Source of the DNA: Candidatus Bathyarchaeota archaeon
GTDB taxonomy: Archaea > Thermoproteota > Bathyarchaeia > TCS64 > PIYN01
NCBI GenBank assembly: GCA_003601775.1
Contig: PIYN01000012.1
Location: 1-64,000 of the forward strand
Length of the DNA stretch: 64,000 nt
Reading direction: 5' to 3'
Position numbers and translations under genes: made by a program. Shown here in pieces: positions 51,887 through 60,179 of the stretch. Within the stretch, counting starts at the first letter, position 1, and every line of letters starts with the position of its first letter. The notes under the pieces were generated by a model. The model made no database searches and was not told where the DNA came from. It saw only the letters and a list, made by a program, of their open reading frames with translations.

Positions 51887-52042
51887 CCATCCAATAGTAT
51901 AACCCAGAAGGGTCTTAACACTTTAGGTCGTCCCGTAGGCCCACGCCCGGGTTCCTCCCCCTCCTCCTTTCCATCGAAAGACTTATTTAAAACGAAAATT
52001 CTCTTCAAGAGAAGAAAAGCTCTCTTATTGGGTAGATCCCAA

Positions 52043-53314
52043 GTGGCGTCGATCCTCAGGCAGGTCTTCTCGAACCGCAACATCATCGTCATATCATCAA
52101 CTAACATGCTCTATAGCATCTTCAACGGCCTCTGGCAGCTCTGGTGGACCCTTTATCTCATCGAGGAGCTCAAGACTCCCGTGGCCATCGTCGGCCTCCT
52201 CGCCACGATCCAGAATACGAGCCGTATCCTCTTTCAGCTGCCCGGCGGCATAGTCGCGGATCGCATCGGGCGGAAGAGGGTCATCGTCTTCGGGACATCG
52301 CTTCGGGTCATAGCGCCCATAATCCTCCTGTTGGCGAGATCCTGGGCCTGGGTCATCCCCGGGATGGTCATCAACGCCATAGCCTCCCTCTACTCCCCTG
52401 CCTTCAACGCCCTCATCTCCGAATCCCTGCCCCAGGAGAGGAGGGGGGCGGCCTTCGGGGCCTACCGCATGTTGACCTCGACGCCGAGGATATTCATGCC
52501 GGTGATCAGTGGCTACTACCTCGATGTGATGGGGATAGGCAGGGGCGTCAGGGTCGGCCTCATGATGTTCACCGCCGCGGCCCTCACCGCCGTCCTCCTA
52601 AGGGCGGCCTTCCTCACGGAGACCCTGGAGAGGGATGATGGGCAGAGATCGGCTGACCCGGATGGGGTTCCCGTTGAGGAGGAGAGGGGCTCGCCTCTCA
52701 GGCGTCTCCATGGGACCCTCCTCGCCATGCTCGTCGTCTCCGTCATCTCGGGCTTCTCCATGAGGATGGTCTGGTCCTTCCTCGCCCCCTACGCCTACTA
52801 CGAGATCGGGCTCACCACAACCCAGTACGGGCTCCTGCAGACCCTCGCCATGGGCATCTCCGTCCCCCTCTACCTCCTGAGCGGCCTCATCGCCGACCGC
52901 TTCGGCAGGATCCCCTGCATATTCCTCGCCAGGGCCCTCGGGCCCGTGGACTCGCTGAGCCTCCTGCTCCTCAGGGACTACAGGCAACTCCTCGCCATAT
53001 ACGCCGTCATAGGCGTCGCCGGGGGGCTCGGGGGCGGCAGGCTGAGGGGTGGAGGCTACACCGGGGGACCCGCGTGGCAGGCGCTGGTCGCCGACCTCGT
53101 CCCCAGCAGGGATCGGGGAAAGATAATGGGGTTGATGGGGACCGTGACGGGCCTCATCTCCCTACCGGCATCCGCCATAGGCGGCTACCTCTACGACTAT
53201 GACCCCCACCTCCTCCTCGCCCTGGGCTCGGCCCTCGAGGCCACCTCCATCCCCATCATCCTCCTCTTCTTCAGGGAGCCCAAGAGACGGAAAACCTTTA
53301 GGGGCAATCGATGA
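52043..53314 (+). CDS. Major facilitator superfamily transporter
   Basis: About 424 aa with 12 membrane segments and the motif-A loops GGIVADRIGRKRVIVF and SGLIADRFGRIPCIF. A TATA-like TTATTTAAAA at 51983-51992 predicts a start near 52015, so GTG at 52043 or TTG at 52028 are the candidates; the frame upstream lies in the M24 gene. A Gly-rich loop (GVAGGLGGGRLRGGGYTGG) is unusually long. Substrate unknown. Confidence 0.83.
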   Translation: MASILRQVFSNRNIIVISSTNMLYSIFNGLWQLWWTLYLIEELKTPVAIVGLLATIQNTSRILFQLPGGIVADRIGRKRVIVFGTSLRVIAPIILLLARSWAWVIPGMVINAIASLYSPAFNALISESLPQERRGAAFGAYRMLTSTPRIFMPVISGYYLDVMGIGRGVRVGLMMFTAAALTAVLLRAAFLTETLERDDGQRSADPDGVPVEEERGSPLRRLHGTLLAMLVVSVISGFSMRMVWSFLAPYAYYEIGLTTTQYGLLQTLAMGISVPLYLLSGLIADRFGRIPCIFLARALGPVDSLSLLLLRDYRQLLAIYAVIGVAGGLGGGRLRGGGYTGGPAWQALVADLVPSRDRGKIMGLMGTVTGLISLPASAIGGYLYDYDPHLLLALGSALEATSIPIILLFFREPKRRKTFRGNR

Positions 53315-53336
53315 CTGATAGATCGCCGGGTCTCCC

Positions 53337-54023
53337 ATGAGGATAGAGAGGTACAGCCTCATCTCAGGGGCGAGGAGCGCTCGAGGCCTCGCCGTCATCA
53401 TCGACGTCCTCCGAGCCTTCACAACGGCGGCCTACGTCATGGCGAACGGGGCCGAACGTATCATCCCCGTCGCAAGCCTCGAGGAGGCCTTCGAGCTGAA
53501 GCGCCTACATCCTGAGTGGGTGCTGATGGGCGAGCGGGATGGGAGGAAGGTTGAGGGATTTGACTTCGGGAACTCCCCCTATGAGGTCAGGGACGTGGAC
53601 TTCACGGGTAGGACGGTGATCCAGACGACGAGTGCCGGGACCCAGGGGGTGGTCAACGCGAGGGAGGCTGAGGAGGTGGTCCTGGGGAGCTTCGTCACGG
53701 CGGGGGCCATCGTCAAACATATTCAGAGGGTCCACCCCGAGGTCGTCTCGCTCGTCGCCATGGGGAGCCGCGGCATCGAGCCCGCTGAGGAAGACGAGCT
53801 CTGCGCCGACTACATCGAGGGATGCCTTAAAGGCGGCACCCCCGACTTCAAGGAGATCAAGGAGCGCATCAGGGATTCCCCCTCGGGGGCTAAGTTCTTC
53901 GACCCATCCTACCCGGAATTTCGTGAGGAGGACTTCCATTTGGCCTTGGAACTCGACCGATTTGACTTCATCCTCAAGACCATCAGAGATGATGGCGTAT
54001 ACATCATCAAGGAATGGCCCTGA
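53337..54023 (+). CDS. comB: 2-phosphosulfolactate phosphatase family protein
   Basis: 228 aa. IIDVLRAFTTAAYVMANGAERIIPV, GERDGRKVEGFDFGNSPYEV and QTTSAGTQGVVNA are the ComB signatures. In methanogens ComB dephosphorylates 2-phosphosulfolactate on the way to coenzyme M; the family is broader, and no other coenzyme M gene is here. The reaction is therefore likely only at family level. Confidence 0.83.
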   Translation: MRIERYSLISGARSARGLAVIIDVLRAFTTAAYVMANGAERIIPVASLEEAFELKRLHPEWVLMGERDGRKVEGFDFGNSPYEVRDVDFTGRTVIQTTSAGTQGVVNAREAEEVVLGSFVTAGAIVKHIQRVHPEVVSLVAMGSRGIEPAEEDELCADYIEGCLKGGTPDFKEIKERIRDSPSGAKFFDPSYPEFREEDFHLALELDRFDFILKTIRDDGVYIIKEWP

Positions 54024-54150
54024 GGGGTACCTCTAATCGACGACACTGGCTCCGATATCCCTATGCCGAGGAACCCTCAGAAGGCTTGGAGATCTTCCTT
54101 GTAGGTGCCAAGAGTTTTATCCTTAGATAGAGTAGAGATCTCCGGGGGTC

Positions 54151-54906
54151 ATGAAGCCGAGACGTGCCCTTGTTCGGGAACCCGGGGATAGATATACACT
54201 CTGCATCTCGTCACACCCCCTACGCCACACTATCGACGTCTCCCTCGCCCGTAGGCAACACGCTGAGTACTGCAGGATCCTATCTGAGCTCGGCCTAGAG
54301 GTCATCCACCTTCCAAGGGATGACGACCATCCCGACTCCTGTTTCGTGGAGGATAACGCCGTCATCCATGGCAGGAGGGCCCTCATCTGCCGGATGGCGA
54401 AGGAGAGCCGCCGGGGAGAGGAGGTAGCCGTCGAGGAGGCCCTTAGGGAGTATATGCCTGTTAAACGGGCCGTCCCTCCAGCCACCATCGAGGGCGGGGA
54501 TGTCATCCACCTCCCGGACCACCTCATCAGCGGGGTGACCCAGCGGACGAATAGGGAGGGGATAGCCCAGATGGAGGCGTGGCTCAACGTCAAGGTCGAG
54601 ACGATCGCCGACCCCCGGATCGTCCACCTGAAGAGCTACGTCACCTATCTCGGCAGGGGAATGATGATCGCGACGAGGACCTACGCCGACCACCCCGCGC
54701 TGAGGGCGTTCAACGTCCTCGTCGTCGGGGACGACGAGTCCTACGCCGCCAACACCCTCGCCATCGGGGATACCGTTCTGATGCCGAGGGGATATCCAAA
54801 GTTGCAGAGGCTGGTGAAGGAAGCCGGGTTCGATGTGATCCCCGTGAATGTGAGCGAATTCCAGAAATGTGAGGGGGCCCTGACCTGCCTCTCCCTCCTT
54901 TTCTAA
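54151..54906 (+). CDS. Dimethylarginine dimethylaminohydrolase-like protein
   Basis: 251-aa amidinotransferase-fold enzyme. CFVEDNAVI, ATIEGGDVI and HLKSYVTYLG are substrate and catalytic segments, and GALTCLSLLF at the C-terminus holds the nucleophilic Cys246. These match DDAH, which makes citrulline from methylated arginine, or a related guanidino-hydrolase. The substrate in archaea is unproven. It is 21 bp upstream of the tRNA-Arg 3' end, convergent. Confidence 0.85.
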   Translation: MKPRRALVREPGDRYTLCISSHPLRHTIDVSLARRQHAEYCRILSELGLEVIHLPRDDDHPDSCFVEDNAVIHGRRALICRMAKESRRGEEVAVEEALREYMPVKRAVPPATIEGGDVIHLPDHLISGVTQRTNREGIAQMEAWLNVKVETIADPRIVHLKSYVTYLGRGMMIATRTYADHPALRAFNVLVVGDDESYAANTLAIGDTVLMPRGYPKLQRLVKEAGFDVIPVNVSEFQKCEGALTCLSLLF

Positions 54907-54926
54907 TCCTCCCATAAGTCCAGTGG

Positions 54927-55022
54927 CGGGCTCGGTGGGATTTGAACCCACGACCTCCAGCTCCGCAGGCCTACGCGCCGAGGGATCGGCTTAGCGTCTT
55001 ATCCTGACTGGACCACGAGCCC
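54927..55022 (-). tRNA. tRNA-Arg (GCG) with an intron in the anticodon stem
   Basis: Acceptor GGGCTCG/CGAGCCC, discriminator G and T-arm GTGGG-TTCAAAT-CCCAC are clear. The anticodon stem does not form until 21 nt (54971-54991) are removed. Exon 1 then ends in CTA and exon 2 begins GC, giving CTAGC/GCTGG around loop CTGCGGA with anticodon GCG. The precursor folds as helix ACGC/GCGT with bulges TA|A and AG|G and an inner hairpin GCCGA-TCCC-TCGGC, a relaxed bulge-helix-bulge. CCA is encoded (54924-54926). Confidence 0.92.
54971..54991 (-). other. Non-canonical intron of tRNA-Arg, position 29/30
   Basis: 21-nt intron lying within the 5' strand of the anticodon stem, between positions 29 and 30, rather than at 37/38. 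The boundary is fixed because only this cut restores five pairs in the stem. Confidence 0.85.
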
Positions 55023-55310
55023 CCGTGAACTCGGCTCTATCAACATCTCACTTGAAGAGGAGTTATTATAGTTTTTCTTATCGTTGTGGCTCGATCTCTC
55101 TTGATTACTCTGGAATTAGATTAAAGGAGTTTATTGCATGGACCTGGGTAATATCATCAATTATCCAAACACACTTATTCATCTTCAGAAACGGCGGAAG
55201 ACGTTGGAAGTCCTTCCAAGGTCCTTAAGGGAGGAAGAAATCATCCACTGGAATAAACTCCTTATAATCCATTAGTTTAGCGTATCCTCAAAAAGAGGGA
55301 TTAGAGGGAT
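55023..55310. other. Gene-free AT-rich spacer
   Basis: About 290 bp between tRNA-Arg and the broken dipeptidase gene. It contains no convincing frame, repeat or RNA that I can see. AT-rich stretches at 55050-55150 could include the tRNA promoter (minus strand). Confidence 0.4.
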
Positions 55311-56329
55311 TTATTCTCCCCAGGCTTTCCTGAAGACCCTCAACCAGTTCTCGCCAAGGATCTTTCGTATCTCCCTGTCTGAGTAGCCTCTCGCTATTAG
55401 GCCCTTGGCTAGGTTGGGTAGCTTGTCTATGGAGTCCAAGCCTTCGGGGTAGTCGTAGGTTCCCTGGGGGGTCGGCCTCCCCCAGATATCTGGTCTACGG
55501 TCCAGGAGCCTGTGCCTCTCCAGGGGCCAGCCCTCGATGAGGTCGAGGCCTATGCCCACGTGTTCAACCCCGACGAGGTCCGAGATGTAGTCGATGTGGT
55601 CGAGGACGTCCTCGATCGTTGGTCTCTCCCCCTGCTCCATCTTCGTCCACTTGACGAAGGAGGGGAAGGCGACGACCCCGATGACCCCACCCTTCTCTGC
55701 AATCGCGTGGATCTCCTCATCCGTCCTATTCCTCACGTTGTCGCAGAGAGATCGGGCGTTGCTGTGGGTGGCCACGGGGAAGTCGGAGTACTCGCAGCCA
55801 TCGAGGGTGTCCTGCACGCCGAGGTGGGAGCAGTCGAAGAGCATGCGGAGCCTGTTCATCCTCTCCACCAGTTCAAGCCCCAGGCGGCTCAGCCCCCCGT
55901 TGCTCCTCTCCCCACAGCCATCGGCGAAGACGTTCCTCTCGTTGTAGGTGGGCTGGAGGATCCTCAGCCCCAACCGGTGGTATACTGGAAGGAGATCGAG
56001 GTTCGGGGGCGGCCCGACGAGGAAGTCGGCGTGCTGCGAGCCGAAGACCACGGCGACTCTCTCCCCCTCCTTAGCCCTCAGGACATCCCCGCCCTCGTCA
56101 CCGGACCGAGGACCACATCAGGGTTCTCCTCGATGAGCCTATACCTCCCGGCGCAGGAGGTCAGGTCCCTTATGCCCAGGTAGGTGCAGGTCACACCCGA
56201 GTCCCTGATCTTCCTCATGTACTCGTCGTCGATGACGGAGGCCTGGAGGCAGTCTATCACAATCGACTGCCTGTAGAGTTCCAGGGCGTGCTCCTCTTCA
56301 TCCCTACTCAGGTCAACGATCCTCCTCAT
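55311..56329 (-). pseudogene. Membrane dipeptidase family (M19), frameshifted
   Basis: Two frames together make one dipeptidase. The N-terminal part (from ATG 56329, IVDLSRDEEEHALELYRQS) stops just after VTRAG, while the rest continues in another frame through VVFGSQHADFLVGPPP to the end WLRVFRKAWGE. A single missing G in the run at 56087-56090 (minus-strand GGGG) restores one open frame reading VTRAGDVLRAKEGERVAVVFG. Metal-site segments (DCSHLGVQDT, THSNARSL) are intact. It may be a true pseudogene or a sequence error. Confidence 0.82.
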
Positions 56330-56431
56330 AACTCTTCTCAAGAGATAAAGAAGGGGCTCCGTCCTTAATGCTTTATCGAAGTGACTCGCGGTCACCCCTC
56401 GATTTATGAAGCAGATGCCACATAGATCGTT

Positions 56432-57484
56432 GTGAGAGGGATGAGGACGAGGACCCTGCTACAGGTGGTCGATACCCACACCGAAGGGGAGCCGACGAGG
56501 ATCGTCTTGGCGGGTCTTCCAAGGCTGGAGGGTTCCACGCTGTTTGAGAAGAGAAGATTTTTGGCGGAGAGGCTCGACCACCTGAGGACCAGCCTACTGC
56601 TGGAGCCTAGGGGGCACGACGATCAGTTCGGAGCCCTGGTCCTGCCGACTGAGAGGAGGGACGCCGATTATGCCCTCCTATTCATGGACACTGAGGGCTA
56701 CCTCGACATATGTGGCCACGCAACCATAGGGGTAACGACGGCACTCATCGAGATGGGTATGGTGGAGCCCAAGGAACCCCGGACCACCGTGAAGTACGAG
56801 ACGGTGGGGGGATCGTGAGCGCCGTTGCCCGTGTCGAGGGAGGCTCCGTCACCGAGGTGACGCTGGTGGGTGCCGAGCTTCTATCTGGGCTCCTATGAGA
56901 TAAGGGTGGGAGGGATGACCCTCCTCGTTGACATCGCCTATGGCGGCAACTTCTATGCCATAGCCGAGGCAGAGGGTCTGGGGACCCAGGTTCGACGGGG
57001 GTATATCGCCGAGCTCGTTGAGAGGGGCATCCTCCTGAGAGACGTGGCCCGTCGCCAGGTACAGGTCTCACACCCTGACTTCCCCGACGTCCCTATGGAG
57101 GTCAACCTGGCGATGATCACGGATAGGCCTGAGCTGCCTCACAGCGACGGGAAGAATATCGTCGTGTTTGGGAGGGGGCAGTTTGACAGGAGTCCCTGTG
57201 GGACGGGGACGGCGGCGAGGCTCTCGGCGATGTACAGTAAGGGGCTCATAGGGGTTGGGGAGGAGTTCATCCATGAGAGCATCATCAACACAACTTACAG
57301 GGCGAGGATCCTGAGGACGACGAAGGTGGGGCCCTACGAGGCTGTGGTGCCGGAGATAACCGGCAGGGCCTTCATAACCCAGATGGCCACCGTAGTAGTG
57401 GACCCCAGAGACCCTCTGTGGAGGGGCTTCAGCCTGACCTCATTCAAGTCCTCCGGCTTGGAGACCGGGACTCTCCACACTTAA
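56432..57484 (+). pseudogene. Proline racemase/hydroxyproline epimerase family, frameshifted twice
   Basis: Part 1 opens VVDTHTEGEPTRIV and includes the first catalytic Cys (DICGHATIG). It breaks in the G-run 56806-56811, where one extra G would continue it as GGIVSAVARVEGG. A second break at 56868-56870 (GGG) is repaired by two bases and gives VPSFYLGSYEIRVGG. Part 3 contains the second catalytic Cys (SPCGTGTAA). Both active-site cysteines survive, so the gene may have been functional recently or be misread. Confidence 0.82.
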
Positions 57485-57494
57485 ATCCAGGTAG

Positions 57495-58133
57495 ATGCAG
57501 GTAGATAACGGGATGAAGAGGCCTAGAGTCCTGAAGGCGGTGGAGGAGGCCATAATCGAGGCGGCGGAGATCGTCAGGGGTGGAGGGGTCGTCGTCTATC
57601 CGACGGAGACGGTCTATGGGTTGGGCTGCGACCCCTTAAACCCCGAGGCGGTCTACCGCCTCCTCAGGGTCAAGGGAAGGGGGAGGAAGCCCCTCCCCGT
57701 CGCGGCGTCCTCCGTGGAGAGGGCCCGTGAGATCGCCTACTTCACCCCCCTGGCCGAGAGGGTCGCGTCGTTGTTCCTCCCAGGGCCCCTCATGCTCATC
57801 CTCAGAGCTAAGGTCCAATTCCCTCGAGGGGTAACCTGCGGCCTGGAGACCGTTGGGGTCAGGGTCCCGGACCACCCAGTCGCGCTGAGGCTCGCCGAGC
57901 TCTCCGGGGGGTGCCTGGTGAGCACGAGCGCCAATAAGTCCGGGGAGCCGCCGCCGAGGGATGTGGAGGAGGCCGTGGCCCAGATAGGGGGGGAGGTAGA
58001 TCTCATTCTGGATGCCGGGCCCTCTCCCCTTGGACGACCCTCCACGATCTTGGACCTGACCTCTGAGAAGCCGAGGGTGCTGCGGGAGGGGCCCATCCCC
58101 GTAGAGCGGGTCTTGGAGGCCTTGAGGGGTTAG
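57495..58133 (+). CDS. L-threonylcarbamoyladenylate synthase (Sua5/YrdC)
   Basis: 212 aa, the YrdC domain with little or no Sua5 extension. GGVVVYPTETVYGLGCDP binds ATP/threonine, and VGVRVPDHPVALRLAE and LVSTSANKSGEPPP are later motifs. It makes TC-AMP, the first step of t6A in tRNAs. The KEOPS subunit Cgi121 is encoded 1.5 kb away, consistent with the same pathway. Confidence 0.93.
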   Translation: MQVDNGMKRPRVLKAVEEAIIEAAEIVRGGGVVVYPTETVYGLGCDPLNPEAVYRLLRVKGRGRKPLPVAASSVERAREIAYFTPLAERVASLFLPGPLMLILRAKVQFPRGVTCGLETVGVRVPDHPVALRLAELSGGCLVSTSANKSGEPPPRDVEEAVAQIGGEVDLILDAGPSPLGRPSTILDLTSEKPRVLREGPIPVERVLEALRG

Positions 58134-59020
58134 AGCCTGAACCCCTTGGGGACGAGTTTCGCGACGTTGCAGCCCAGGGGGGCCCCGAGGTTCTCGGCAA
58201 CGGGCTCGCACTTCACTCTGAGGAGGAAGAGGGTGGGGGTGGGTGTCCCGAACTCCGTCAGGGTCTCCCAGTTCGCCATCCCCTTCGATAGGATGAGGTG
58301 GGAGCTGTAGAGCCTCTCCAGGAACTCCTCCGAGCACTCCTCGGGGTTCACCCCTATCGCATCCGCCCCCGTCGTGACGACCTCGCTGGCTATGTCCCCC
58401 ATCCCCACCTGGAGGGCGTCCTCCATCAGGGCGTCGTTGAGCGCCGGACCGCCCTTCACCGCCACGGTCACCCAGCAGCCCAGCCTCCTCAGCTCCCTGA
58501 CAAGGAGCCTATCAAAGGCGATCTCGCCAGCGTTATCCGTGAGGTAGAGGACCCTGACGCCACGATCAGCCCGGTCGAAGAAGGCCTCTGTGTCGTCTAT
58601 GTAGAAATCCTCCCCCTCTAAGCGCCTCACTGGGTCCTCGACGAGGGCGCTGTGCCCGGGGATGTCGTACTCGATGATGTTCCCCAGCGACGCCGCCTTA
58701 CAGGCCATCCTGAACCTCTCGAGTGGGGTGGGCTGCACCTCGATGAGGGCCTCGACGAGGGAGAGCATCGCGAGGGCCTCCCTGTTTGCCCTCCGCTTCA
58801 GCTCGTAGTAGGGGTCGGGGTTCCCCGTGATCCTCCTTATCATCCTATCCCTCTTGGTGCCGAGGAGGGAGGGGACGGCCTCGGGGGTGAACTCCCTCCC
58901 CAGCATCTCTATGACTTCGGAGAGGGCCCTGAACCGCCTCTCCCTATCCTCCGTAGCCCTCAGGATCTGGTTGTAGGCCCGGTGGACGAGGCAGAGGGCG
59001 CACTGGTATCCGACCTTCAT
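58130..59020 (-). CDS. DUF89 (ARMT1-like) phosphatase
   Basis: 296 aa. KVGYQCALCLVHRAYN with a CxxC opens the protein; LYLTDNAGEIAFDRLL is the metal-binding DUF89 motif, followed by VKGGPALNDALMEDA. Members hydrolyse damaged sugar phosphates or phosphopantetheine-type metabolites. ATG at 59020 is preferred because the TATA-like TTTATATAT lies 31-40 bp upstream; the longer frame is out-of-frame with the convergent-side gene. It overlaps the end of the Sua5 gene by 4 bp. Confidence 0.88.
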   Translation of the reverse strand: MKVGYQCALCLVHRAYNQILRATEDRERRFRALSEVIEMLGREFTPEAVPSLLGTKRDRMIRRITGNPDPYYELKRRANREALAMLSLVEALIEVQPTPLERFRMACKAASLGNIIEYDIPGHSALVEDPVRRLEGEDFYIDDTEAFFDRADRGVRVLYLTDNAGEIAFDRLLVRELRRLGCWVTVAVKGGPALNDALMEDALQVGMGDIASEVVTTGADAIGVNPEECSEEFLERLYSSHLILSKGMANWETLTEFGTPTPTLFLLRVKCEPVAENLGAPLGCNVAKLVPKGFRL

Positions 59021-59050
59021 CTCAAGCCTCAGAGGAATAGAGGCGGACCC

Positions 59051-59060
59051 ATATATAAAG
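59051..59060. promoter_or_regulatory. TATA box shared by two divergent genes
   Basis: CCATATATAAAG reads as a TATA box on both strands. It is about 31-40 bp from the DUF89 ATG (minus) and 39-48 bp from the THUMP-gene TTG (plus). One element may serve both. Confidence 0.5.
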
Positions 59061-59098
59061 GGGGGAGAGTAGATCCGGTTCAGGGAGGCCTTGGAGGG

Positions 59099-59668
59099 TT
59101 GATCCCGGACTTCAATCTCCTCGCCACGACCTATCGGGGCGACGAGAGCAGGGGGTGTGCGGAGCTCTGGATGCTCCTGAAGGAGATGGGGGACCCCAGG
59201 CCGATGGTGGACTGGAGCGGCGTCTACGGTCTCATCGTCGGGAAGACCGTCCTTGATCCCGTTAAGACCATAGAGGGCTTCAGGGAGGTGCTGGCTCAAA
59301 GGCCGGAGGCCTTCCAGGCCCTCATAAGGGTGATCCCCGTGGAGGTCGTCGTCCCGGCTGACGTGGATAAGATGAGGGAGGCGGTGATGGGGCTCTCGGG
59401 GAGGATCGGGGAGGGGGAGTCCTTCAGGATCACGGTGGAGAAGAGGTGGACGAGCCTGAGGAGCAGGGAGATCATAGAGGCCGTGGCCGAGGGGATAGAC
59501 CGCAGGGTCGACCTCGAGAACCCCGACTGGGTCGTCCTCATAGAGATCATCGGGAAGTACGCCGGAGTCTCGGTCATCAGACCCTCCGGCATCCTCCACG
59601 CCTTGAAGGAGAGGAGGGCTACCGATGAACCGCGAGGAGGGCGCACCTCTCAACGACGAGGGATGTGA
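59099..59668 (+). CDS. THUMP-domain protein (Tan1-like)
   Basis: 189 aa. LLATTYRGDESRGCAELWMLL opens a THUMP-associated domain, and VDLENPDWVVLIEIIGKYAGVSVI is a THUMP core. Tan1-type proteins assist ac4C formation at position 12 of tRNAs. A GGGAGG ribosome site lies about 10 bp before TTG 59099; no earlier start fits. It overlaps the cgi121 gene at the 3' end by 50 bp, convergently. Confidence 0.82.
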   Translation: MIPDFNLLATTYRGDESRGCAELWMLLKEMGDPRPMVDWSGVYGLIVGKTVLDPVKTIEGFREVLAQRPEAFQALIRVIPVEVVVPADVDKMREAVMGLSGRIGEGESFRITVEKRWTSLRSREIIEAVAEGIDRRVDLENPDWVVLIEIIGKYAGVSVIRPSGILHALKERRATDEPRGGRTSQRRGM

Positions 59669-60179
59669 GGGCCGAGGCCTCCTCCTTCTTGGACCCCGCC
59701 ACGGCCTCCAGTTCCTCCTCGGAGACGGAGAAGACCTCCATGAGCCTCTGGAACTTCTCCCCATCGATCTCCAGGACTGAGTCGTCCGGCACCCCCAGGA
59801 GCGGTGTGGCGCGTCTTATGGCCTCCACGGCCTCCTCCGCCGAGTCTGTGAGGACGATGAGGGCTACCCGGGTCGTCTGGGGTGTGAGGCCGACGAGGGT
59901 GAAGGCCCTGCTGATTTGGTCTTGGCAGGAGGCATAGAGGAGGATCTCGATGTCGAGGCGCTCCGCAATATTCCTCCCATCCTGGAAGGCCCTTAGGGCG
60001 TTGAGGGCCGCGAAGTAGAGGTGCTCCCACCCGGCGACGTGGTCCGCGTTGAGGAGCTGGAAGATGTGACCCCCGATCCTCTCCCTCACCGCCCCTATGA
60101 GGGATGGGACGTCGCCGATCCGGGCCTCCCGGAAGCCGGCTATCCCGAGGTACTTCTCCTCGAGCCTCTCAACGCGGAT
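59619..60179 (-). CDS. KEOPS complex subunit Cgi121
   Basis: Cgi121 helps the KEOPS complex place t6A on tRNA. HLYFAALNALRAFQDGRN and IEILLYASCQDQISRAF are strong family motifs. Conserved N-terminal residues (YLGIAGFREARI) lie upstream of the first GTG (60089), so the real start must be earlier. No ATG, GTG or TTG exists in frame before the next stop, but ATC at 60177-60179 has a strong AGGAGGGG ribosome site 7 nt upstream. An ATC start, or an ATG-to-ATC error, is the simplest reading. With GTG 60089 the protein would be 156 aa and truncated. Confidence 0.85.
   Translation of the reverse strand: MRVERLEEKYLGIAGFREARIGDVPSLIGAVRERIGGHIFQLLNADHVAGWEHLYFAALNALRAFQDGRNIAERLDIEILLYASCQDQISRAFTLVGLTPQTTRVALIVLTDSAEEAVEAIRRATPLLGVPDDSVLEIDGEKFQRLMEVFSVSEEELEAVAGSKKEEASALTSLVVERCALLAVHR

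Noticed and set aside
55025-55228. 67-aa frame next to tRNA-Arg
   Set aside because: AT-rich, no ribosome site or family, and it begins beside the tRNA 5' end where the tRNA promoter should be.
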